The notes beneath the pieces were generated by a model. It was not told the DNA's origin. It did no database searches and worked only from the letters and a program-made list of their open reading frames with translations. 64,000 nucleotides of DNA from Podocnemis expansa (taxonomy: Eukaryota > Chordata > Testudines > Podocnemididae): NCBI GenBank assembly GCA_007922195.1, contig ML681990.1, positions 36,564,860 through 36,628,859 of the forward strand, in the 5' to 3' direction. The translations under genes were made by a program, and so were the position numbers. This document shows, in pieces, positions 49,201 through 61,200 of the stretch (positions are counted from its first letter, which is position 1; each line of letters opens with the position of its first letter).

Positions 49201-52200
49201 AGCAAGCCACAACTGAAGCTGGGAGGAAGAGGGAGTGGAGTGAGCCACTGCTGCTGCTCTCCTTTCCTCTCTTAGGACCAACAGTGGCTCTGGAGCTGCA
49301 TGAGCTGCTTCTGGACCTGGGAAGGAAGGGAGAGTAATGGGCAGCTTATACTGGGGCGAGAGCACTGCTGCTGTTCCTTCTTCCTCCTAGCTTTAGCTGG
49401 AACTAGGAGCAAGAAGAATCAGCTACTGTGCTCTGGCCCCAGCGTGAGCTGCTGCTGAACTGGAAAGAGGAAGGGGGAGGGAAAAAGACAGCAGCAGCTC
49501 GCTTTGGGGCCAGAGCTCTGCAGCTGTTTCTTCTCCCTCCTAGCTCCAGCTGAAGCTGAGAGGAAGAAGGGGGGATGGCACCGCTTTAGCCCCAACGTGA
49601 GCCACTGCTGGACTGAGGAGCAGGAACAGGGAAAGTGGCAACTCATGCTAGGGCTTTAGGAGTGCTGCTGCTCCTTCTCCCTCCCAGCTGTGAAGGAAGG
49701 GGGAGTGGAGCCCAGCTCCACCCCTTTTTCTGGGGAGGGTGCTCTCCCCCCTCCCCCCAGCAGCCCATGGTCCACTTTACGTGGCCATAGGTGGTATGTG
49801 GCCCTCGGGTCAAAAATGTTGCTCATCCCTGCTCTAGAGCCTCTGTGATGGTGAGATTACCTGGTGTGTGCTTTCTTTTGGTCACAGGAGAGCCTAGTTT
49901 CACTTCCCCTAACCCATTTTATGAAGAAGTCCAGACAGACCTTTTTTTAATCGGGGAGCAAGCTCCTTGAAAGGGTTTCATTTGTTTTCGCCGGGTATAA
50001 GCGCAAATAAGCTCACTCACACACAACCAGGAACATTTGCCACTTCGGGCTTAGTCTAATAAGCTGTTTCTGACTCCTTTCTTCAGGAGACTCTTCTTTC
50101 CTCTGTCTGTAAACTGTCTGTGGTTCAGGAATCCTTACCAGTCCCTTCTCAGGCTTACCTCTTTTCAGTCCTGTCTTATGCAGGAATCCCTCTTTGGAAC
50201 ACGTTTGAGTTGGTTAGTTCTCCACTGTTCCTTATATAGGAGTCTCCCCAGCTATCTTACCTGGAGCTGGTTTCTATTTGTTAGATTTTCTAGTTCTTCC
50301 TAAGCAACATCCTTTCAGCCTCTTAAAGAGTCATGCCAAGTGATGGGGGTCAAGTGACCATTAAGATACACTACCTTTAAGGGACTGACTACATCATCAT
50401 AGCCTCCCTATTTTGGAGCAGAGCCTCGAAATTCAGCAGGTAGGATCCCTGCATAGTGAATCAGCATGCTTCACTCTAAGCTGTGATGGCTCAGAAGGGT
50501 AGGATGTGTCAAAGTGGGGCTGGGCACTGGAACTGACAACGAGGAGCCTACCTTTCTAGTGTTTTTCATGACTCCCTGCTTGCATATGGGCAGTGTGCAG
50601 GAGGAAGCTGCCTGACTTGAATGCAGAGGGAACAAGAGCTGGAGTGGGAGGATGGGGAAGGAGTAATTTGGGACCAAGCATCTGGTAAGATTGGGACTGG
50701 TGGAAAGACAGAAATGGAGAGTTGGAATTATTGAACAGGGTGTCTGGGAATGAGAGATAGGAGGAAGGGAGTCTGGGAAGCTGGGCATGGGAGGTGAGAG
50801 GTGGAGGCTGGCACTAGCAGATGGGAGTTAGAGGCTGGGACTGGTTGGGCAAGAAGGCTGGGACTGGAAGCTGAGATATAGGTTGGGGGCTGAGGCTGGG
50901 AGCTTGTGACAGAAATGAAGGGGAGGGAGGATATACTAAGTTTTGGATGAGAAGCTAGGGAGATAGTGGGATTATTCTGGAGGAAAAGGCAGAGAACCAG
51001 TAAAGTGGAAAAGAATGGAGGGAGGAGAAGAGATGAGCCAGTACAGCAAGGAGAATTGGGACTGGTTGAGCAAAATGACTGGGGCAAGGAGTTGGGGGGA
51101 GGGTTTTGTTGGTGAAGGAAAAGGCTGAGATTGGATAAGAATAATGTGTGTGTGTGAGAGAGAGAGAGAGAGATGGGGACAGATTGAATAAGGAGCTGGT
51201 GACAAGGAAACAGACACTGAGATGAGAGGCTGGAGTAGTGGAGACTGCAACTGGGACAGGAGGACAGTTTGGTGGTGATGGGGGAAAAGGATAAACTGTG
51301 GAGATCACAACATAGAGAAGCAGAATGGTCTGTGACCTCGAGTACTTCTGTCCAGAGCCTGGAATGGAACCCAATATTGCTAAATTTTGCTGTTCTTTTG
51401 CTGTTAGTAAACATCTGTGAGACCCACTGACTAAGTGTGTGATTTATCTTCCTCTAGTAGTCTATAACTCTCTAGCCCTTTTCCACATAGTGTGTGATAA
51501 TCTGCTGTTGCTGCCAATAATTCCATCCTCTCAAGCAGCTGAGGTCTGTGTGAGGTGTTCTGAGTTGATGAGCATCCTCTGATCAGATTCTTAGGCCAGT
51601 CCATTGCTTTTGTATATGTGCGTTAGGGAGTCATGAACTCTCACTCTGCAGTCAGTGTTTGCCTTTATCTGCTCAAAACCAATACAAGATATGTATTTGG
51701 GAATATCTCGTAGCAATGCTTCAAAATCATGTGACATTGCAAGATGTACAGCGTCATAACAGTAGTGTTCAATATGTCATGAGCATTCCAAAAAGACCTT
51801 GCTACATGACATGCTTTGCATTAAACAATACGCATTTACACTAACATAGTGAACATGAAAGATACAGGATCAGAAGGGGTGGTCGTGTTAGTCTAGTTCA
51901 GTAAAACAAACAAGGAGTTCTGTGGCACTTAGACTAACACATTTATTTATTGCATGAGCTTTCATGGGAGAAAATCCCACTTCTTCTACGAAAACTCATG
52001 AAAGATGCACAGTCACACTATAAGAGTGTACAAAGGATCCATTGTGTCACAGTAGCCTGTTTTGTAAAGCTGTTTTCTGGAGTGGTTAGCCACAGGGGAC
52101 TGTAGTAGTACCATTCTGTCAAGAATTATGGTAAATGATCACCTAGAAAGGTACTGCTAGTACTTCCAAACTCACTGAGGCCGGTGCATTTACATTCAGG

Positions 52201-55200
52201 TTAATGTTGTGCAAGGGTGTTTGTTTAGGATACACAAAACTGTTTAACTGAGCAAATGAGAGCTGTGCAAGTGCACATCTGTAGATGTCCAAATTCACAG
52301 AAGAAAAAAATAAGAGAAACGTCTTTTTGTTGTTGTGATCAGTCATCCATCAGGGAAAATATAATTCTGTTAGATAAAATGTAGTGCTTCTAGAGCTGTA
52401 TCTCCTTTCCTTTGCCTTTTGGTCTCTTGTGTTTGAATGTGGGCAGCTTTGGCCTTAACAGATCTGTTTGTGTTCTTCTTGAAATGCATGTTTTCTTAAT
52501 CATTATACAAAATATTGCACAGCATGTTGCTGCAATGCTTTTGTGACCTGCTTGACCGACTTTCTTGTACAAGTTACTCCCTAATGCTTCCTGCGTAAGA
52601 AGATCTGCAAAAGCTCCTATCCCAGGTAAGCTTATCTTGAACATCTGATTCAACTGTCCATATGAAAATACAGCATGCTGCTTCTGATACCTAAATTGCT
52701 TTCTAAAGCCAGAGTGTTATCTGTGTGAAGATGCTAGTGCTGACAGCATGACTTGCAAGTGAAACTAAGGGCTTGTCTAAACAAGGCACTCATGAAAATT
52801 AATCTGAATTAACTACAGATATCTATTTAAAGTGGATTATTTAAACTACATTAAGCCCCTGTGTAGACCCATGCATTCTGAGTTTACCATAATTCATAAT
52901 TGCATATGGTGAGGTTCCTGAGGTTGTGCTGCTTCTGTGCTGCCCCTCTCACCTGGGAGTGACCCCCCATAAACATCTGCAAAACTACCTTATTATCCTT
53001 CAGATCCCTCATTAACACTGTCTTCTGCTATGGTAGTATGACAAAAAACTTGAGGATAGTAGGCCACTGGTATGCCAAGGTCCCTACCTGTCATGCTGAC
53101 CAGTGTAGTTTCATTGTTTTCTTGTACTCCTCCATTGGTCTGTCTCTCTCCATCAGTTTTCTTTTAGATTGTAAGCTGTTTTTGTCAGGGACCTTCTTTT
53201 TTTCTGTGTTTGTACAGCATCCAGTACAATGACGTCCTGCTTCTTGACTACAATTCCTGTTTGTTACGGTACTATAGAGAATAAATAATTGTAGAATGAT
53301 AAAAGTGTAGAACTGGAAGGAATCTTGAGAAGTCTTCTGTTCGACTCATTTTCAGAATAAGCAATCTCTGGACCGCTTCATCTATCTCCCTTCCCCATCA
53401 TAGAATCGTAGGGTTGGAAGGGACCTCATAGGTCATCTAGTCCAACCCCCTGCCAGAGGCAGGACCACTCCCACTAAACCATCCCAGTCATGGTTTTGTC
53501 CAGCCAGGCCTTAAACACCTCCAAAGATAGAGACTCCACCACCTCCCTAGGCAGCTCATTCCAAGGCTTCACCATTCTCCTGGTAAAAAAGTTTTTTCTA
53601 ATATCCAGCCTTGACCTCCCTAACTGCAACTTGAGACCATTGCTCCTCGTTCTGTCCTCTGTTATTACCGAGAACAGTTGAGCTCCATCTTCCTCAGCGC
53701 ATCCCTTCAAGTAGTCGAAGGTTGCTATCAAATCACTCCTCAATCTTCTCTTCTGTAGACCAAATAAGCCTAATGCTTTCAGTCTTTCCTCATAGGGCTT
53801 GTGCTCCAGCCCTTTAATCATTTTGGTTGCCCTCCTCTGAACTCTCTCTAGCATGTCCCTGTCCTTTTTGTAGTGGGGAGCCCAAAACTGAACACAGTAT
53901 TCTAGATGTGGCCTCACCAGTGCAGAATAGAGGGGAATGATCACATCCCTTGATCTGCTGGTAATACTTCTTTTGATGCAGCCCAGTATGCCATTGGCCT
54001 TTTTGGCAGCAAGAGCACACTGCTGACTCATATCTAGCTTCCCATCCACCATGACCCCCAGGTCCTTTTCTACATTGCTGCTACTTAGCTGAATGTTTCC
54101 CAGCCTTTAGCGGTGCATGGGTTTTTTTCGTCTCACGTGCAGGATTTTACACTTGTCCTTATTGAACCTCATAAGATTTCTATTGGCCCACTATTCCAAT
54201 TTATCTAGGTCTCCCTGAATCCTGTCCTTGCCCTCCAACGTGTCTACTGGTCCCCCCAGCTTGGTGTCATCCGCAAACTTACTGAGAGTGCAGTCTATTC
54301 CATCATCCAGATCATTGATGAAAATGTTGAACAGAACCGGCCCCAGGACCGACCCCTGGGGCACACCACTCGTGACTGGCTGCCAGCTAGACATGGAACC
54401 ATTGATTCCTACATGCTGAAACCGTTGATCTAGCCGGTTTTTTATCCACCTTATAGTCCACCTATCCAACCCATACTTCCTTAATTTGCCAGTGAGAATG
54501 CTGTGGGAAACTGTATCAAAAGCCTTGCTAAAATCAAGGTACAGCGCATCAACGGTTCTTCCTGCATTCAGAAAACCAGTCATCTGATCATAGAAGGAGA
54601 TGAGATTGGTCAGGCATGATTTACCGTTGATAAATCCATGCTGACTGTTCCTGATCACTTTATTTTCCTCTAAGTGTTTGAGGATGGATTCTTTGAGAAT
54701 CTGCTCCAGAATTTTTCCAGGGATTGAGGTGAGGCTAACTGGTCTGTAATTCCCTGGATCCTGCTTTTTCCCTTTCTTGAAAATAGGCACTACATTTGCT
54801 TTTTTCCAATCCTCTGGCACCTCCCCCATTCTCCATGAGTTTTGAAAGATAATGGCCAGCGGTGCTGCTATTTCATTGGCCAATTTCCTTAGCACCCTTG
54901 GATGCAGTTCGTCCGGCCCCATGGACTTGTGCATTTCCTCGGCCTTATCCTTACCCATTTTAGTGTTCAGAGGTTGAGCAAACCAAATGAGTAAAAAAGA
55001 CATCCTCAGATTAAGTATTACTGCTGCCCTGCAATAGAAAAGAATTTTCACACCTTAGCTCTGAGTATGTATTATTACAGTATTTATCATTATTACAGTA
55101 GTGGTTAGAACAGTGGTTCCCAACCAGTGTGCCGCGGGAACACCCAGAGTGCGCCGCGAGCATGCCTGAGAGCTGGAGTTAAAGTTTTTTCCCTGCTCAG

Positions 55201-58200
55201 CCCAGCCACCTGGGCTGTGCAGGACTGGGAAAAGGCAGGGGTTAAAGTAAGGGGGAAGGCATTGAAACACAGTTCTGGGGTCCCCTATTTTAAGGCAGAC
55301 AGCATTCTGGCCCCATAAAAATAGAGGAAGGCACTAGAATGGGGAATTCCAGGACCCCCCCTAAAAATAACAGGAGCAGCCCAAATGCACCATTCAGGTG
55401 GCTCCACCTTAAGCCCAGCCAGCAGAGAGCTTGGGGAGGCTAGGAGTGTGTGAATCTCCCCCTGCAGGGCGGAGCAGCTTGTCAGGCAGCCTGCAAACAG
55501 CCCAGGTAAGGGCTTTGGTGGGAAGGCTGCTGGGGGTTGTGTGGAGCAGGGGTGTGGGTGGGTGGGTGGGGCAAAGGGTGTGTAGCGGTGTGGGAGAGTG
55601 TAGCTGTGGGCTGGAGGCCTAGTTCCGGCCCCTGCAGTGATGGGAGGGTCCATCACAGGCAGTAGGGGGCTGGGGGCAGGAAGGACAGGACCCCCTGAAG
55701 TAGGAAGGAACAGCATTGGGGTGAGGGTTTGCCTTGGGTGGCTGGGAGCCACTGTGGAGAAAGGGGAAGTAGGTGCTGCACCATGCTCCCTTGCCCTACC
55801 TTCCCACTCCCCAGGATCCCCTCTGCCCCCCCACAAAGCCACTTCTGTTCTGCCTTCCTCTCTCCCCTCTTGCCACCTTTGTGCTGTTTCCCACTTGGCT
55901 GCCCTTGTCCTGTTTTGCCAGCCCTGCTCTGCTCAGCTGCAGACTCACTCCTGCCACTGCACACAACTCCTGACCTCCCGTGTTTTGCCACCCCTGCTCT
56001 GCTACCCATACTACCCCACATAGCAGCATTTCCGAAACGCTGTGCTGTGGTTTGCGAATATTTGTAAGTGATTGAAGTTAATTGGAATATTCGTGGGTAT
56101 TTTAATGTTGGTGTGCCTCGAAAAACTTAAAGGTATCAGGGTGTGCCACGGCAGAGAAAAGGTTGGGAACCACTGGGTTAGAGGCCGTACCTGAGTTTCG
56201 GACTCCATTGTGTTGTGTGCTGTTGAGACACCTAGTAAGAGAAATCCTTGCATTGAAGAACTTTGTTTAAATAGACAAGACAAACCAAAGATGAGAGGGG
56301 AAACTGAAACATAGGTAAGTGAAACAAACAAGGAACCTGGTGACACTTTTAAAGACTAACTACTTTATTTATTGCATAAGCTTTCATGTGAGAGAATCTC
56401 ACTTTGTCAGATGCTCTAATTGTCCTCAAGCATCTGACAAAGTGGGATTGTCTCCCAGGGAAGCTCATGTGATAGATAAATGTTAGTCTTCAAAAGTGTC
56501 ACCAGACTCCTGGTTTGTTTTTTCTGGACCATACTAACAGGGATACCTTGTTGAAAATAGGTAAATGACTTGCCAAAGCTCACATACTCGGTTAATTTAG
56601 AATTGTGACCAAGGGCTAAGCTGTCCTGAACCTTAGTCCAGCACGCTATCCTTTGCGTCAGACACTTATTCCAGGTTGTCCCAGATTTTGAGTTGTCTGA
56701 TGCCTTTATAATTGAAGAGGCCTTTTTTCAGATAACATTATCTGTGCTAGGCTATAGGAGTTCAGGGAGGAAATTAAGAGTTGTTTGACAACGAAAATTT
56801 TGTGCCAAAGGGAAGAAAATCATACTTGTGATGGAGGTCCATGTGCTGTCCAGGTTTTCTGTGGAGGTGCTTAGTCTGCATAGGATGATTGTTGTAGAGT
56901 GGGAGAAGGTGTTGGGCTGTGATAAATCCTTTTTTAGTACTACAGTGTAATTAGCAGAGCTATTAAGTTAAAAAAAAAAAAGTCTGAGTTAGTTGAGAAC
57001 TAAACTGAATTACTAATTGTTATTTCAAATGATCAGAACATTTTTTCCCCGTTTTATGAGAAACTAAACTGTGGCCTGGTATCATATTTGGAAAGTTGAA
57101 ATCTGAGAAGTTATATTATTGGTAAAACTGTTAATGAATGTGGAAGAAAAAGAGGGACTTTTGTGGAAATGTTACATTGTATCTACCATATAATTATATT
57201 TTCCCTGAGAGATGACTGATCACAACAGCAAAAAGATTTTTCTCTGTCAGTGTTTTTGTGGGTTTGGACACCTACTGATGTAAACTCTCACAGCTCCCGT
57301 TTGTTCAGTTAAACAGTATTGTGTAGCCTGAAAACAAACAAACAAACAAATAAAAAAAGCCTTGCACAACATTATCCTAAATATTAATACACTGCCCTTA
57401 ATGAGTTTGGAACTATCACCATCATGTTTCTCGGTCAGTGGTTCCCAACCTTTTGCCAGTCATGACACACTTGGCAGCATGTTGTGAACCTACAGGACAC
57501 ACCAGTCTTCTTTCTCCTCCCAGGCCAAATCCCATGTCCCTGACTCTCTGTGACACACTTACCTCTGTGTGGTAACACACTGATGTGTCCTGACACAGGT
57601 TGAGAACTGTTGTTTTAGATGTTCATTTGACATAATTCGTGACAGAATGGTATTACTACTGTTGTCTGTGCCTACCCATGCTAGAAAATAGCTGTATAAA
57701 ACAGGCTACTGTGACACAATGGATCCTGTGTAAAATCTTGTAGAGTGATTTTATATTATTCATATTCACCCTTATAGTGTAAATATGTAGTTAAATGTGA
57801 AGTATGTCAGGTGCGGTTTTCAGAATGCTCATGACATACTGAACATTATTGTTATAATAGTGTGATTCTTGCAATGTCACATGTGAGATTATGGAGCTCT
57901 GCTATGTGATATTCCCAAATGTGTGTTTCACATTGTTTGGAGCAGATCCAGGCAAGCACTAACTACAGAGTGAGAGAACATGACTCTCTGCATGCATGCA
58001 TACAGGAACAATGGACTAGCCTAAGCATGGGAACATTGAACCTTTCCTTTTACTATAGTGCTTTACTCTAATTTTAACATAATATATGAAATTATTTCTT
58101 GTTTATGTAGAAAACCACAGTGGGAAGGGTGCTTTTTTATTTTCATTTAAAGGCAGTGTTTTTTAATGCTAAGATGATGCTACTAAAAATACAAAGGACC

Positions 58201-61200
58201 TGCTGTGTATTGTATTAGTAATAAGAAAACATTTGTATGACATCTTAAAATTAAAGCCATTTTGTCTTTCAGTGAACTGTTGGTTAGTGGTCATTTAATA
58301 ATAATTAGTTGGTAATTATGTCAACGTACTCTGTTCAGGCTTCTTAATGTTATAACAAAACCCAAACCCCACTTTCTTGGTTAACCTAACAGTAATTAAC
58401 CATTGATGTTTAACTAATCTTGGCATTTTTCATATGGTTTGTGGAAAGGAGTAAAAAGTTAAATGCTTGGAACTGTTTAAAAGGCTCAAATGCTCAAGGA
58501 AATGCAAACTCATTGAGGGAAAGCAGTGATGGACTGGACCTAAAAATTGGGTCTGGCATTTAAAGAGGTAGAGAGAATGAGGGTGAGGGACAGGTCTGGG
58601 AGGGGAGAGAAATGGCTCACGAGCCCTTCTGACATTTGCCATAGCTACTGAATGGCCACTCCTCCGCTGGGGAAAAGTTACCTTTGTGGCACTCTCTCCT
58701 CCTTTCTCCAAGAGAGCAGTTCTGCAGGTTTTCTCCACGCTTCAGACTCCATGGATGGAAGGCATTGTGAAGCTTAAGGAACAGTTGCTTTCAGTAGTAT
58801 AACTTCCCTTTCAGATCCAAAATTGTGGGTTTACACAGTGCAGGTTTATTGTGATTATGCTAGCGTTAACTTGCACAAACTCTTGGCTGGCAGTATGGGC
58901 AGCCATTACATGCCATAGTGGTTTCAACATTTTTTTTTTTTTTTTTTTTTTGGACCCCGTTGGAAAGAATCATTTATGCCTGTGACCCAACAATTGCATC
59001 TTTGAGCAGTGCATGCCAGTATATTGGTAGTAGCAGCTGGGGATGCTGTGACCCAGTAACTAAGGGTCTGCGACCAGTACTGGGTCGTGACCTGTTGTTT
59101 GAAAACCACTGCCATGTCCTAGAAGTGTTTGGGAATAGTGGATAGTTGGAAGTCCTCAGAATGTGGCTTTATCAGAACTGGGGTGAGGAGATGAGGTGCT
59201 GGGTTAGGTGGAGGCACAAGGACTCTGGATTTATGTCCTGGATCTCTAATGGCTTTACTGGGCTTTTGTGGAGTGTAATCAACTCCCACTGTACTCTCTC
59301 TAATGGGATAAATGAGAAGGAAACTTTCAGTTCTCGAACTCTAGTTTAAAATAAATCATCTTGGAAAGTTTAGGGACTCATTCTTTACCCTTTATTTCTT
59401 CTAATCAAATTTTCTAAATTCAGCATGCCTGCTCAATTTTTTGCAGTATGGTTAAAAGATGATCATTTGAAAGGAAATTAAAATTGAAGTTTTTAAAATG
59501 TAGAATTTTACTTCTTTTAAAAAATGGAGTTATTTATATCCTAAGATTTGCGCCAAACTTTTAAATTTACAACCATCTGTCTCAATCTCATTATAATTTC
59601 TGTCTTAAATAAGTTGGGGAATATGTGCTTTCTCAGTGAAGGATAAGCATAATTATTCAGCTGTCTTCAAAATAGGGTTTAATGCATTCCCATACAATAC
59701 AGTGCTGCTATTTTTTGTTATACAACAAATATGAATAGAAATTGGAGTAGCATAACAGATGCTCATCAACGGATAGTACATGTGTTGGAACTTGTTTGAA
59801 AATAAACCTGCAGTTTGTTTTCCAGCAAGGAAAGTTGTTGTGGTGGTGGTGTTTGTCTCCCCCGCCCCCACCTCTTTTGTAGCCATCCAGATTAGCTAGA
59901 TAAATTCAAATGAGAAATAAAGGAACACATTTTTAACAGTGAAGGAGACTAATAATTGAAACCCGCTATCAAGGGGAAGTGAAGGATTCTCTGTCTCTTT
60001 TCTGTTTTCAAATCAAAACTGGATGTCTTTATGGAAAAATGTTTTCAAATTAAACAAGCTGTTATATAGGATGCAACATAGCTTATGTTAGGGAGCAGGC
60101 TTGACTAACTTCAATATTCCATTTGGGCCTTAAAAATTCACGAATCTATTCATTTATTGTGCGAGTGCCTCATGTTGGGATTTGAATATACTTGTTTTTC
60201 TTTGCAGTTAGCATCTGGAATTTATAGCTTTGCATGCTCCTTGTGGAATCATCACACAGATACATTCCTACAACAGATCTTTACTGGAGATGAAGCTGCA
60301 GCTACAAATTCATTAGAAAGAACTCTGTTGTCATTGAAAGGTAATAATAAAAATGTACTGTTTAATGTGTATGCTTAATACAATATAAAAGATGAAATAA
60401 GGTTATTCAGGTGACATTTGTATATTCCTGTTTTTGGGGTAAAGTGTTTGTGGTACCTTGTGAGAGCCTTGAACTGCTCTAGCAAATCCAGTGCAACTGG
60501 GAGCCCAATAGTCTTAGTTCCTCTTTACCTGATCATTTAGCAATGGCCTGTCCTGTATAGAAAATGAAAAACCTTGCTGTCTGTACCTGGATCTGCTTTT
60601 CTCACAAACCACCTGGAAATAGTTATAACTTCAAAATTTTATATACTTTTTAAAATTAGTTGTTAGTAATTTAGCATAACTATTGCATGTTTTTAGAGTT
60701 GCCATTTCTGTTTCGTGCTAGGGAGATGACTGACTCTAGAGTTGTTTGATTTTTTTACAAGATTCAATTTGTCTCTTTCTATACTCTTTTTGTATGGCAT
60801 ACAAACACAGCTATTATAAATATAAGAAGCTTCAAAAGGAAGGTGTTGGGGGGGTGTAGTATCCAGGAGTGTTTGCAAACACCAAGTTTTCTTTTCTTCC
60901 TTTCTGGGCATGTAGTCCAGTCCCATCTGGCCCATTTATATCAGTGGTGACCACTATGGTCCATCCAACAGCTTGATTGTGGTCTCCCCATCCGCTGGCG
61001 GTCCAGGGGGGGTGTTTAAGACCTAGACCTCTGGGGCCTAACGGCTCTATGCTCTCAGTTGAGCGCCACCTCACTTGTCTAGACCTATGCTCTCACTAGG
61101 TCCCCTGGCCCCTAGCCACATCTCCCCCAAGTGCCTGCTGCCCTTGTATCAAGGCTGTGGCTTCACCTTTTTTCTCACAGGTCTGAGGCAAACAGCCCTG

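Noticed and set aside
48799..49646. Overlapping open frames of 75-190 codons on both strands
   Set aside because: They fall on GC-rich tandem units inside a hAT element with clear ends. No domain or start context supports a gene.
50471..51414. Minus-strand open frames rich in Pro, Ser and Leu (up to 228 codons)
   Set aside because: They are read from a purine-rich low-complexity region; composition alone explains the lack of stops.
55285..56067. Several open frames over 100 codons
   Set aside because: They are inside the GC-rich hAT element 55111-56175, overlap in many frames and lack recognisable domains.
58931..58954. Poly-T run as a polymerase III terminator or transcription signal
   Set aside because: It is a homopolymer that has grown just inside one end of a short hAT element; the related copy at 17788 lacks it.
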